DNA of 40,657 nt from JABMRF01 sp964434235 (GCA_964434235.1 CAYSUN010000005.1:1-40657), one strand, 5' to 3'; positions 31,064 to 39,746 are shown, counted from the stretch's first letter. Made by a program: numbers and translations. The notes: generated by a model from the letters alone, not told the origin.

Positions 31064-32320
31064 ATGCCAAAAGTAAAAATTGAAAAATTAGTTGCCGGTG
31101 GACAAGGTTTAGCCAAACATGATGGTTGTGTTTATTTTGTTTGGGATACTGTCCCAGGTGATGAGGTTGAAGTGGTTGTTACAAAAAAGAAGAAAAATTA
31201 CGCTGAAGCCCAGTTGAAAAAAATTATTGTTCCTGCCAAAGCAAGGATTGAACCCCTGGAAGAACATTACTTGAGTTGTAGCCCTTGGCAAATTCTGAAT
31301 TGGAAGGATGAATTGTATTGGAAAAAATCTATTGCTTTTGATAATTTTTCTCGTTTAGCAAAAATTGAATTGTCTTCAGATTTGCAAATCATGGCTGATA
31401 AAAATAATCAGGTTCATTATCGAAATAAAATTGAATATAATTTAATTTATAAAGAATCAAAATTGCATTTAGCTTTGTTTGCCAGAAAAACTAATGATTT
31501 ATGCGTTATTGATGAGTGTTGTTTAGTCGAGGCTGACTTAAATACTGTTGCTCAAAATATTTTAACTTGGTTGAATGAGCGATTAGATGCTCAGAATTTT
31601 CAAAAATTGATATTAAGGATCGATAGTCGGAATAAGGTTTTAGTTGGTTTATATTTTAATAACACAATTCATGATTTTAGCTGTCCTTTGCTCTGTGATG
31701 AACTTGTTGGTATAAGTTTTTTTCAACTTGATAATCGGGGAGATTCAAAATTAATTTCTAAAGTTGGAGAAAGTTTTTTGGTTGAAAAAATTAACAATGT
31801 TCATTTGCGATATGGAATAGAAAGTTTTTTTCAGGTTAATTTGCCAATTTTTAAGTTAGTTGTTGATGACATTGCTAAATTTGTTGATCCAGCTGATGAA
31901 ATTTTGGATTTATATTCTGGCGTTGGTTCAATCAGTTTGCCTTTGGCTAGTAAATTTAAAAGTGGTTTATTAATTGAGGTCAATGCTGAAGCTTGCAAAT
32001 TTGCTGAGCAAAATATTTTAATAAACAAAATTAGTAATTGCCAGGTCGAGCTGGGACGAGCGGAAAATTTAATGGATTCTATAACCAAAGATAAGGTTTT
32101 AATTGTTGATCCGCCACGAGCAGGTTTAGATAAAAATTTAGTTGCACAAATTATTAAGATTAAACCGAAAAGATTAATCTATTTGTCTTGCGATATGGCT
32201 ACACAAGCAAGAGATTTGGGCCTTTTGAAAGAACATTATCAAATTGTCTTTTCTCGATTATATAATTTTTTCCCAAGAACTCCACATATTGAAGGACTAT
32301 TTATTTTAGACAAAATATGA
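31064..32320 (+). CDS. TRAM-domain RNA (uracil-5)-methyltransferase, RlmD/RumA family
   Basis: A 418-residue enzyme. Residues 1-55 are a TRAM domain (VAGGQGLAKHDGCVYFVWDTVPGDEVEV). The C-terminal half is a class I SAM methyltransferase: FFQVN, LDLYSGVGSISLPLA (SAM binding), DPPRAGLDKNLV and YLSCDMATQARDL with the catalytic Cys, then HIEGLFILDK. It should methylate C5 of a uridine in rRNA or tRNA. The four-Cys iron-sulfur site of E. coli RumA is not evident (only Cys-Ser-Pro-Trp remains near residue 72), so the exact target is not assigned. The next gene overlaps its stop (ATGA). Confidence 0.9.
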   Translation: MPKVKIEKLVAGGQGLAKHDGCVYFVWDTVPGDEVEVVVTKKKKNYAEAQLKKIIVPAKARIEPLEEHYLSCSPWQILNWKDELYWKKSIAFDNFSRLAKIELSSDLQIMADKNNQVHYRNKIEYNLIYKESKLHLALFARKTNDLCVIDECCLVEADLNTVAQNILTWLNERLDAQNFQKLILRIDSRNKVLVGLYFNNTIHDFSCPLLCDELVGISFFQLDNRGDSKLISKVGESFLVEKINNVHLRYGIESFFQVNLPIFKLVVDDIAKFVDPADEILDLYSGVGSISLPLASKFKSGLLIEVNAEACKFAEQNILINKISNCQVELGRAENLMDSITKDKVLIVDPPRAGLDKNLVAQIIKIKPKRLIYLSCDMATQARDLGLLKEHYQIVFSRLYNFFPRTPHIEGLFILDKI

Positions 32321-32742
32321 AGATAACTATTTGTTGCAGTTTAGTATTCATGGCCCAAGCTTTGAATTTTAGGACAAAACTAATCGAACTTGGTCATGAT
32401 GTTTTGTTACCAGAAACAATAGTTGAAGCCGAAAAAATGGGTTTGCTAGATGCTAAAGATTTAAGTATCAAATATAAAAATGAGAATATTTCAAACATTA
32501 CTCAAAAAATGATTTTGCATTATAATAAAATAAAAAATTCAGATGCTGTTTTGGTTTGTAATATAGACAAAAATAAGATAGATAATTATATTGGGCCAAG
32601 TACTTTTTTGGAAATGGGGATTGCTTTTCATTATGGCAAGAAATTATTTTTATTGAATGATATTCCGACAATGAATTTGCGTGATGAAGTAGAAGCTATG
32701 CAACCGATTATAATTAATCAAAATTTAAATTTAATAATATGA
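32317..32742 (+). CDS. Nucleoside 2-deoxyribosyltransferase-like protein
   Basis: A 141-residue alpha/beta protein. MKITICCSLVF opens like a Rossmann strand, LIELGHDVLLP follows, and IGPSTFLEMGIAFHYGKKLFLLNDIP carries the Ser-Thr-x-x-Glu-x-Gly pattern found in nucleoside 2-deoxyribosyltransferases and related proteins. The family acts on nucleosides or nucleotide-sugar bonds. It is coupled by ATGA overlaps with the methyltransferase gene before it and truB after it, which hints at a link to RNA modification or nucleotide salvage. Confidence 0.7.
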   Translation: MKITICCSLVFMAQALNFRTKLIELGHDVLLPETIVEAEKMGLLDAKDLSIKYKNENISNITQKMILHYNKIKNSDAVLVCNIDKNKIDNYIGPSTFLEMGIAFHYGKKLFLLNDIPTMNLRDEVEAMQPIIINQNLNLII

Positions 32743-33398
32743 TAAGTGGAATAGTTGCTATTAATAAACCGAAAGGACCAACTTCTCACGATATTATTTC
32801 TCAGGTTCGCCGAATTACTGGCATAAAAAAAGTTGGACACGCTGGCACGCTTGATCCTTTGGCTAGCGGAGTTTTGGTTGTGGCTATTGGTCGAGAAAAT
32901 ACTAAAAAAATAAATACTATAGTGAAAAGTGAAAAAGAATATATTGCCAAAATTAAATTTGGAGAAACGAGCACGACTGATGATGCCGAGGGTTTAAAAA
33001 CATCAATTGTTAACGTAGAGACGTTTAATCAAACTTTCCCAATTCTGAAAGAAACATCGATCAAAAAAGTATTACAAAAATTCATCGGTGAAATTGAACA
33101 AGTTCCACCAGCTTTTAGTGCAATTAAAATGAATGGCAAAAAAGCGTATGAATTAGCTAGAAGTGGTCAGGCCGTTGAGATGAAAGCTCGGCAAGTTTTT
33201 ATTAAAGAAATTGAATTGTTAAAATACGAATGGCCATATTTGGATATTCGAATAGTTTGTGGCTCGGGAACTTACATTCGTTCTTTAGCTAGAGATATTG
33301 GCGAAGCTCTGAAAGTCGGTGCTTATATGGCTGAGTTGCAAAGAACTAGGGTGGGGGAATATACTTTAGAGCAAGCAGTTGATTTAGCAAAAATTTAG
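32739..33398 (+). CDS. truB: tRNA pseudouridine-55 synthase
   Basis: Converts U55 of the tRNA T-loop to pseudouridine. A 219-residue protein with INKPKGPTSHDI (motif I), GHAGTLDPLASGVLVV with the catalytic Asp39, PPAFSAIKMNGKKAYELAR, and GTYIRSLARDIGE. It is shorter than E. coli TruB (about 314) because it lacks the C-terminal PUA domain, which is common in reduced genomes. ATGA overlap with the gene before it. It ends the operon running from about 27764. Confidence 0.95.
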   Translation: MISGIVAINKPKGPTSHDIISQVRRITGIKKVGHAGTLDPLASGVLVVAIGRENTKKINTIVKSEKEYIAKIKFGETSTTDDAEGLKTSIVNVETFNQTFPILKETSIKKVLQKFIGEIEQVPPAFSAIKMNGKKAYELARSGQAVEMKARQVFIKEIELLKYEWPYLDIRIVCGSGTYIRSLARDIGEALKVGAYMAELQRTRVGEYTLEQAVDLAKI

Positions 33399-33433
33399 AT
33401 TTAGTAGGTGGCTGTATTCTAAAAGGTCATTTT

Positions 33434-33496
33434 AAAAAACACAAAACATTTTAGATCCTGAAATAAATTCAGGATGACAAAATATTTTGTGTTTTT
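33434..33496. repeat. Long hairpin built around a CCTGAA palindrome
   Basis: Outer arms (33435-33452 and 33479-33496, 18 nt with one mismatch) flank an inner ATCCTGAA (33455-33462) / TTCAGGAT (33468-33475). The inner part is a widely dispersed bacterial palindrome. T-rich sequence follows, so it may end truB transcription. Confidence 0.75.
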
Positions 33497-33569
33497 GTGT
33501 TTTAATTTGTTTTTATTCTTCTCGCTATTATAGTTTTTTATTTTTGTTATTAGTGTATTTATTTATTAT

Positions 33570-33611
33570 GTCGTGTTTCGTCATGCTGAATTTATTTCAG
33601 CATTTCACGAC
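33570..33611. repeat. TGCTGAA palindrome between truB and uvrC
   Basis: GTCGTG (33570-33575) pairs with CACGAC (33606-33611) around ATGCTGAA (33583-33590) and TTCAGCAT. It is related to the element at 33455, with G for C in the core. It lies 22 nt after the uvrC stop and may end that transcript. Confidence 0.7.
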
Positions 33612-33632
33612 ATGAAGACTTGATATTTTGCA

Positions 33633-34973
33633 TTATTTTATTTTTCGTAATTGCCTTTGATATTTGATTGCAAAACGATGTGCTTCATCTCGAACTTGAA
33701 TTAATAATTTTTTATTTTCTTTGACCCAAGAGCTAATTCTTTGATCAGTAATAAAAAATTGGTTTTTCTTTCGATCTTGACCCTTGGCAATACCAACGAT
33801 CGGTATTGTTATTTGAAGGTTTTTTATTGTTTTTTGAGTTGTGCTAATTTGGGGTTTGCCACCATCAACAAGGATTAAATCTGGGTACTGCCAGTCATGA
33901 TGTTGAAATCTTCGTTGTAATACTTCAGCCAAACAATCAACATCACTTTGACCTTGAACTTTTTTTATTTTGAATTTTTTATAATTTTTTTTATCTGGCA
34001 CGCCATTAATGAAAGTGACTAAACTTCCAACCTTGCCAGTTGCGCCTAAGTTTGAGATATCATAGCCTTCAATCTTATTGAAAGTTAAAGGTGATTTGGT
34101 CGTTAAGGTTGATTCTGGTTTGAAAAAGGAATCATTTAGCAAAGCGATATCTTTAATTTTTTTCAAATTTTTTATTTGATCACGAATTCGTCCAGCTTCT
34201 TCATATTCTTCTTCTCGGCTGGCGACTTTCATGGCTTTGGCTAAATCTAAAATAACTTTGTCTTTTCTGCCAGACAAAAAATTACTCAAAGGTTTGATAA
34301 CTTTTTGTTTGTATTTCGGAGCAGTAATTTCGCCGGTGCAAACACCCAGACATTGTTCAATTTGATTATAAAAGCATGGTTTTTTTTGACCAGGTTTGCA
34401 GTCTGAGTAATTAAAAAGTTTTCTTAATATTTTAAATGTTTCTTTAATGTTCAAGCCAGGAAAAGGTCCCCAAATATTTAATGCTCTAATATCTTTTGTC
34501 GCTTGTTTGATATCTTTTATCTTTGCTCTTTGCTCTTTTTCTCTTTCTTTGCTCTTTGCAATTGGCTCTTTGATCTTATTTAATTCATGATTACGGATTG
34601 TTTTTAAGGTTGGGAATTGGTCATTTGTTAAATACAAATAATTCCAGGATTTGTCGTCTTTGCCAAGAACATTATATTTTGGTTGAAATTTCTTTATGTA
34701 ATTAGCTTCAAGGATAATTGCTTCTAAAACTGAATCAGTAATAATCCACTTTACGTTAGAAACTTCATGAATAAGAGTTTCGATTGGGCGAAGCGAACCG
34801 CTTGTTATTTCGACCGATGTGAAGCGAGTGGTGAAATCTGCGAAATATGATCTAATTCTTGACTTCAAACTGGTCGCTTTGCCAACATAAATAAGCTCTT
34901 TGTTCTTATTGTAAAAGAGATAAATGCCAGGTTTAGCTGGAGCTAATTTTATTTTCGTTAGGATTTTAAGCAT
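33633..34973 (-). CDS. uvrC: UvrC subunit of the UvrABC excinuclease, short form
   Basis: Makes the dual incision in nucleotide excision repair. The ATG at 34973 is preferred over 35003 because a promoter (-10 at 35002-35007) would overlap the longer form. Domains of the 446-residue form: GIY-YIG (PGIYLFYNKNKELIYVGKAT), Cys-rich segment (CKPGQKKPCFYNQIEQCLGVC), UVR motif (REEEYEEAGRIRDQIKNL) and the RNase H-like nuclease (EGYDISNLG ... LILVDGGKPQ ... IRDEAHRFA-like). It stops at QRQLRKIK, so the C-terminal double helix-hairpin-helix is missing (E. coli UvrC has 610 residues). About 20 residues after SYFA are extra and come from a repeat (34779-34843). Confidence 0.93.
   Translation of the reverse strand: MLKILTKIKLAPAKPGIYLFYNKNKELIYVGKATSLKSRIRSYFADFTTRFTSVEITSGSLRPIETLIHEVSNVKWIITDSVLEAIILEANYIKKFQPKYNVLGKDDKSWNYLYLTNDQFPTLKTIRNHELNKIKEPIAKSKEREKEQRAKIKDIKQATKDIRALNIWGPFPGLNIKETFKILRKLFNYSDCKPGQKKPCFYNQIEQCLGVCTGEITAPKYKQKVIKPLSNFLSGRKDKVILDLAKAMKVASREEEYEEAGRIRDQIKNLKKIKDIALLNDSFFKPESTLTTKSPLTFNKIEGYDISNLGATGKVGSLVTFINGVPDKKNYKKFKIKKVQGQSDVDCLAEVLQRRFQHHDWQYPDLILVDGGKPQISTTQKTIKNLQITIPIVGIAKGQDRKKNQFFITDQRISSWVKENKKLLIQVRDEAHRFAIKYQRQLRKIK
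34779..34843. mobile_element. Palindromic repeat inserted in frame in uvrC
   Basis: On the coding strand ATTTCACC and GGTCGAAAT form an imperfect stem around CTCGCTTCACATC, followed by AAGCG-GTT-CGCTT. It encodes FTTRFTSVEITSGSLRP, between the YFA and ETLIHEV segments that are nearly adjacent in other UvrC proteins. Similar GCTTCGGTCGAAAT-type hairpins are common intergenic repeats. Confidence 0.65.
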
Positions 34974-35001
34974 ATTTAAATAAGCGATAAAACATATTAT
35001 C

Positions 35002-35029
35002 ATTATAAGTTCTTTTTAACAATATACAA
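35002..35029 (-). promoter_or_regulatory. Promoter of uvrC
   Basis: On the minus strand, TTGTAT (35029-35024), a 16-bp spacer and TATAAT (35007-35002). Confidence 0.55.
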
Positions 35030-35048
35030 GTTAATGAGCTTGTTTATT

Positions 35049-35076
35049 TTGTTAAATTACGTTTACTTGCTATAAT
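35049..35076 (+). promoter_or_regulatory. Promoter of the orphan at 35088, nearly leaderless
   Basis: TTGTTA (35049-35054), 16-bp spacer and TTGC-TATAAT (TATAAT at 35071-35076). The start site would be about 5 nt before the ATG at 35088, so the mRNA is nearly leaderless. Confidence 0.6.
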
Positions 35077-35087
35077 TAAGTAAATAT

Positions 35088-35906
35088 ATGAAAGAAACAC
35101 CTAAAAATGAACTTATTAAGTCGAAAGAAAAAAGTCCTTTGGAAGTTGTTTTATTTGCTAGAAAAGACCAGAATTGGAATCTAAAAATTTTTCTAGAATC
35201 ATATGAAGTTTTGGATGAAGAATTGGCTGAGTCAACTGATAAACAAGAAAAATTAAGCCAGTTTTATTGTGATGCTTTTTTAGCTAGACCTGATAGAGAA
35301 TACAGCGAATACGAAGATCGATTTTCAATGCCTATCCCTAAAATGAAGTTTTCGTTTAATTATGATGCTGAAAATCCCATAACTGAAAGTGGACTTAGTG
35401 GCTCAAGTATCAGACACTTTTTAGATGGTAATAAAACATTGTCGATGAAATCAGCTGATGTTACAGTAGCTTTTTATGGTCCGAGTAAAATTTATAATGT
35501 TAAAGCTGGAGATTTTATTTTTATTCCGAATGAAGAGTTGGGTGAAAATGATATAATCAGTTCAGATAAATTTACTGGGTGTACAGCTGTTCATGTAAAA
35601 ACAGACAAAGGTGTTTTTTTTGGGCATGTTACAGTTGGATCTTGTGATATAAAAGAAATGGTTGATAAGTGTCGTCAACTGTTTGAGCCTGAAGTTGTAA
35701 TTGAAATAGTTCGGCCCGAAAGAAAAGTTGATGGGCAAGTGGTTGAAACTGAAGAAAAGCTTTGGCAGTCTTTACAAGATGAAAAAAATATTAAAGAATT
35801 AAAATATCCGGAAATTGCTTATGGTTTTGATAAACCAGATGGGGTAAATGATTTTTCTGTTTTAGTTTTAGCTGAGGGTGTAAAAATTATTGAAAATAAA
35901 AATTAA
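35088..35906 (+). CDS. Orphan protein with a CheD-like Cys/His segment
   Basis: A 272-residue soluble protein that I cannot assign. Residues about 155-200 (FTGCTAVHVKTDKGVFFGHV then TVGSCD) place Cys165 and His180 as in CheD-type deamidases, where a Gly-x-Cys-x-x-Val strand is followed by a Gly-x-x-His strand. Overall similarity is too weak for a firm call. The N-terminal half has SGLSGSSIRHFLDG and a strand AGDFIFIPNEELGENDI. Transcribed alone, convergent with uvrA. Confidence 0.65.
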   Translation: MKETPKNELIKSKEKSPLEVVLFARKDQNWNLKIFLESYEVLDEELAESTDKQEKLSQFYCDAFLARPDREYSEYEDRFSMPIPKMKFSFNYDAENPITESGLSGSSIRHFLDGNKTLSMKSADVTVAFYGPSKIYNVKAGDFIFIPNEELGENDIISSDKFTGCTAVHVKTDKGVFFGHVTVGSCDIKEMVDKCRQLFEPEVVIEIVRPERKVDGQVVETEEKLWQSLQDEKNIKELKYPEIAYGFDKPDGVNDFSVLVLAEGVKIIENKN

Positions 35907-35918
35907 ATTCAATTATAA

Positions 35919-35957
35919 TAAAAAAATTATTCTATACTTGTAGAATAATTTTTTTTG
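35919..35957. terminator. Bidirectional terminator between the orphan and uvrA
   Basis: AAAAAAATTATTCTA (35920-35934) pairs with TAGAATAATTTTTTT (35941-35955) around TACTTG. A and T runs on both sides let it serve both convergent genes. Confidence 0.9.
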
Positions 35958-35962
35958 TAAAG

Positions 35963-38572
35963 TTATTTTAGAGTTTTTTTTAAATATTGACCAGTCCAGC
36001 TATGGGCATATCTAGCAATTTCTTCTGGTGTACCGATTTTTATAATTTCGCCACCATTATCACCACCTTCAGGACCAAGATCAATTAGCCAGTCAGCGCA
36101 TTTGATGATGTCTAAATTATGTTCAATGATCATGACTGAATTGCCTTGTGAAACTAGTCTTTGAATAACTTCAATCAGTTTTTTTACATCATCATAATGC
36201 AGTCCAACGGTTGGTTCGTCCATTAGATATAAAGTGTTAGTTGTACTGTGCTTGGCTAATTCACGACTTAGTTTAATCCGTTGGGCTTCACCACCTGATA
36301 AGGTGGTGGCTGACTGGCCCAACTTTAGGTAGTCAAGTCCAACTTCGCTCAAGACTTTTAATTTATCATAAACAAAAGGCACATCTCGGAAAAATTCTTT
36401 GCCTTGTTCAATCGTCATGTCTAAAATATCAGCGATGTTTTTTCCTTTATAATGGACCTGGAGTGTTTCTTTGTTGTAACGTCTGCCTTTGCAAATATCA
36501 CAAGTTACTTCTACGCTTGGTAAAAAGTGCATTTCAATTTCCAAAGTTCCACGTCCTTCACAATGTTCACAACGACCACCAGTTCCACCTCGGCCAGTGC
36601 TTTTGGTTGATTTATTAAAACTGAATCTGCCAACTTGGTAGCCTCGAATTCTTGCTTCTTGTGTGGAAGCGAAAATTTCTCGAATATAATCAAACGCCTT
36701 TGTGTAAGTAGCTGGATTTGAGCGGGGAGTACGACCAATGGCAGACTGATCAACTTTGATTACTTTATCAATTAAGTCAATGCCCGTTACTGCTTTGTGT
36801 TCGCCAACCCATTTATTCATGCGGAATTTTTTATTTTGAATTGAACGATATAAAATATCATGCATTAAAGTTGATTTGCCAGAACCTGAAACTCCAGTTA
36901 AACAAACGAGTCTTCGGAGTGGAATTTCTACATTGATATTTTTTAGATTGTGTTCTTTGGCACCGACTATTTTTATGGCTGGTGTTTTTGGATCAACTTT
37001 TCTTCGTTGTTTTGGTAAATCTATTTTCTTTTTATTTCTTAAATATTGACCAGTCAAAGATTTCTTGGCTGAACCCTGAGTTTGACAATCAAGAACAGTT
37101 TTATCGAGCACAGCTTCAGCGTTGAGAATATTATTTAACGGTCCACTAAAAACAATTTCTCCACCATGAGTGCCAGCCCCAGGACCAATGTCAACCAACC
37201 AATCACTAGCTAAAATTGTATTTTCATCATGTTCAACAATAATAATAGTATTGCCCATATCGCATAAGTTGCGTAGAGTATTAATTAATCTGTCGTTATC
37301 TCTTTGGTGTAAGCCGATTGTTGGTTCATCCAAAACATAAAGAGCTCCAACTAATTTTGTTCCGACTTGAGAAGCCAATCTAATTCTTTGAGCTTCACCA
37401 CCAGAAAGAGTTCCACCTTTGCGATCAAGTGTTAAATAGTTCAAGCCAACGTCAAGCATGAATTGTAAGCGAGCTTTTATTTCCATTATAATCGAACTGG
37501 CGATCTCAAGTTGTTTGAAAGTTAGTGTTTTTTCTAAAACATTAAAAAAATCTAAAGCATCATGAATATTCAAATTCGTAACTTGCCAAATATTTTTATC
37601 TTTAATTTTGACATGAAGCGCATTTTCATTCAAACGTTTGCCATTACATTTGGGACAAACTTCTTCGCTAAAAAGTTCTTTTGTCCCAAGTCCAGTGCAA
37701 TAATCACAATAACCATAAGGACTATTGAAACTGAATAATCTTGGTTCTACTTCAGGAAAACTATAGCCATCATTCGGACAGGAATATTCAGTGCTAAAAG
37801 TTTTTTCTTCAGCGTTTGGATAGATTGTAGTACAAAGACCGTCAGACAATTCAAGAGCATTTTCTACTGCTTCAGCTAATCTTTGTAAAACAGATGGACT
37901 TTGTTCGATTGATTCAGGATTTAAAATTTCAACTTTATCAACAATAATTTCAATTGTATGTTTTTGGTTCTTGGTTAATATAACTCTGTTTTTCAGTAAT
38001 TTAAATTTTCCATCAATTCTTGCTTCTGTAAATCCATTATTGTAAATATCATAAAGCAGTTGATGATATTCTCCTTTTCGTCCGCGGACAATCGGAGAAA
38101 GTATTTGAATAGTTGTAGTTTTTTGATTGTCTGCTTTTTTAATTTGTTGAATTATTTGGTCGTTAATTTCATCAGAAGTAACTTTTTCAAGTTTAGTTTC
38201 ACAAATAGGGCAAGATGGTTGTCCGATTTTAGCATAAATAATTCGAAGGTAATCATAGATTTCTGTAATAGTCGCTACCGTTGAACGGGGATTGCTACTG
38301 TGGGCTTTTTGATCAATGGAAATGGCTGGGGATAAACCAGTGATATCATCAACATCAGGTTTGTTCATGCCACCTAAAAATTGTCTAGCATAAGCAGATA
38401 AACTTTCAAGGTATCTTCTTTGTCCTTCAGCAAAAATAGTATCAAAAGCTAAGCTGGATTTGCCCGAGCCAGAAAGGCCAGTAAAAGCCACCATCTTATT
38501 GCGTGGTATTTCCAAATTTATATTTTTTAAGTTGTGCTCACGAGCACCCTTGATTGTTATTTTGTTTTCCAT
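35963..38572 (-). CDS. uvrA: UvrA subunit of the UvrABC excinuclease
   Basis: DNA damage sensor ATPase of nucleotide excision repair. The 869-residue protein has two ABC modules: Walker A GLSGSGKSSLAFDT and GVSGSGKSTLMHDI, signatures TLSGGEAQRIRLASQ and TLSGGEAQRIKLSRE, and Walker B YVLDEPTIGLH and YLMDEPTVGLH. Zinc modules are present at CPICETKLEK, CDYCTGLG...CPKCNGKR and CEHCEGRG...CDICKGRR. AEGQRRYLESLSAYARQFLG and GLSPAISIDQK are near-invariant UvrA stretches. It is a little shorter than E. coli UvrA (940). The uvrC gene lies nearby on the same strand, but uvrB is not in the window. Confidence 0.98.
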   Translation of the reverse strand: MENKITIKGAREHNLKNINLEIPRNKMVAFTGLSGSGKSSLAFDTIFAEGQRRYLESLSAYARQFLGGMNKPDVDDITGLSPAISIDQKAHSSNPRSTVATITEIYDYLRIIYAKIGQPSCPICETKLEKVTSDEINDQIIQQIKKADNQKTTTIQILSPIVRGRKGEYHQLLYDIYNNGFTEARIDGKFKLLKNRVILTKNQKHTIEIIVDKVEILNPESIEQSPSVLQRLAEAVENALELSDGLCTTIYPNAEEKTFSTEYSCPNDGYSFPEVEPRLFSFNSPYGYCDYCTGLGTKELFSEEVCPKCNGKRLNENALHVKIKDKNIWQVTNLNIHDALDFFNVLEKTLTFKQLEIASSIIMEIKARLQFMLDVGLNYLTLDRKGGTLSGGEAQRIRLASQVGTKLVGALYVLDEPTIGLHQRDNDRLINTLRNLCDMGNTIIIVEHDENTILASDWLVDIGPGAGTHGGEIVFSGPLNNILNAEAVLDKTVLDCQTQGSAKKSLTGQYLRNKKKIDLPKQRRKVDPKTPAIKIVGAKEHNLKNINVEIPLRRLVCLTGVSGSGKSTLMHDILYRSIQNKKFRMNKWVGEHKAVTGIDLIDKVIKVDQSAIGRTPRSNPATYTKAFDYIREIFASTQEARIRGYQVGRFSFNKSTKSTGRGGTGGRCEHCEGRGTLEIEMHFLPSVEVTCDICKGRRYNKETLQVHYKGKNIADILDMTIEQGKEFFRDVPFVYDKLKVLSEVGLDYLKLGQSATTLSGGEAQRIKLSRELAKHSTTNTLYLMDEPTVGLHYDDVKKLIEVIQRLVSQGNSVMIIEHNLDIIKCADWLIDLGPEGGDNGGEIIKIGTPEEIARYAHSWTGQYLKKTLK

Positions 38573-38615
38573 TTTAATGAATTATGGATTGAGTATTTAT
38601 GTGTTTATGTTCCTT

Positions 38616-38735
38616 GTCCGATGAGCCATAGGCTATACGGACTCCGTACTTTACGTCGGAGATTAAGTGTTTAAATTTAAATGTTTTCTTGATTTATTGT
38701 TTTATTGTTTTCTTGCTTCTTTGTTTATTCGCTAA
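38616..38735 (-). repeat. Dispersed double-hairpin repeat, copy 2, running into rlmN
   Basis: The reverse complement of the core at 10935 and 40436 lies at 38616-38673. Beyond it, an A-rich tract (AATAAAACAATAAATCAAG on the minus strand, in copy 3 at 40390) continues to about 38730 and supplies the last codons and stop of rlmN. Confidence 0.85.
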
Positions 38736-39710
38736 CTGTCCGCAAGCAGCATTGATGTCATCACCAAAACTATATCTTTCTGTAACTTTAATGCCAGCAT
38801 TTTCTAGAAGTTCTCTAAAATGTTTAATTTTTGGTGAAGGTGATAAAGTTTTTTGATCTGTGAAATTATATTTAACTAAATTAACTAGGTAAAGAGGATT
38901 ATTCATTAAAGCAATTAATTCTTGAGCGTTTTGGCCAGAGTCATTAATCTTTTTTAGTAAAAGATATTCAAACATAACTTTTCGGTTGGTTTTGGCAATA
39001 TATTTATCTACTGCTGACAAAAGGTGTTTAATTGGATGTTGCTTATTGATTTTCATTAACTTTGATCTGGTTTCGTCGTTTGAAGCGTGAAGTGAAATAG
39101 CTAAGTTAACTTGTAGCGGTTCATTACTCAGTTTTTCAATACTTTCAATAATTCCGCAAGTTGAGATGGAAATTCTTCGGCTACCAATGTTAAAGTAGTC
39201 CGGGTTATTGATTAGTTTAATTGCTTCAATTACATTATCATAATTTAAAAATGGTTCACCCATGCCCATGAAAACAATATTGTTTATTTTTTGGTCTTGT
39301 TTTTTGACAAACCTAGTCCAAAATAAAACTTGCTCTAAAATTTCAAGTACAGTTAAATTTCTTTTAAAACCTAAGCTTCCAGTTGCACAATATAAACAAC
39401 CCATAGCACAGCCAACTTGAGTTGATATACAAATAGTATTGCGGTCATTGTGTTGCATTAACACAGTTTCAATTTGGCTTTTGTCTTCTAACGTTAACAA
39501 AGCCTTGCAAGTTCTTTTGTCTTGGCTTGTGGTTATTTTGGCTATGATTTCAAGTTTTGTCTGTTTTGCAAGTTCATTACGAAGATTAATGGGTAGGGTA
39601 GTGCACTCATCCCAATTGGTAATATAATCTTGCCAAATTGCTTTATGGATTTGTTTTTTTCGGTAATTTGGCTCATTCTTTATAATTTTATCAATATTGT
39701 TTATTTGCAT
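38694..39710 (-). CDS. rlmN: Dual-specificity 23S rRNA/tRNA adenine C2-methyltransferase
   Basis: Radical-SAM enzyme that methylates C2 of A2503 in 23S rRNA and A37 of some tRNAs. C101-x3-C105-x2-C108 (GCAMGCLYCATG) binds the iron-sulfur cluster; FMGMGEPFLNYDNV, RRISISTCG and LAISLHASND follow. DINAACGQLA contains the resolving Cys near the C-terminus. The ATG at 39710 lies 8 nt from AAGGGGGAG and is preferred to a TTG at 39716. The last ten residues (KQRSKKTIKQ) after GQLAN are encoded by the dispersed A-rich repeat, so the original stop was probably lost or moved. Confidence 0.95.
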   Translation of the reverse strand: MQINNIDKIIKNEPNYRKKQIHKAIWQDYITNWDECTTLPINLRNELAKQTKLEIIAKITTSQDKRTCKALLTLEDKSQIETVLMQHNDRNTICISTQVGCAMGCLYCATGSLGFKRNLTVLEILEQVLFWTRFVKKQDQKINNIVFMGMGEPFLNYDNVIEAIKLINNPDYFNIGSRRISISTCGIIESIEKLSNEPLQVNLAISLHASNDETRSKLMKINKQHPIKHLLSAVDKYIAKTNRKVMFEYLLLKKINDSGQNAQELIALMNNPLYLVNLVKYNFTDQKTLSPSPKIKHFRELLENAGIKVTERYSFGDDINAACGQLANKQRSKKTIKQ

Positions 39711-39720
39711 AAGCAAAACT

Positions 39721-39746
39721 CCCCCTTAAATGGTTGTACTAGGGGG
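39721..39746 (-). promoter_or_regulatory. Hairpin that can hide the rlmN ribosome-binding site
   Basis: On the minus strand CCCCCT (39746-39741) pairs with AGGGGG (39726-39721), which is the core of the rlmN Shine-Dalgarno. The fold would block translation start, so access may be controlled. Confidence 0.5.

Noticed and set aside
34974..35003. Longer uvrC start at 35003
   Set aside because: The predicted -10 box overlaps it, and the shorter form begins like other UvrC proteins.
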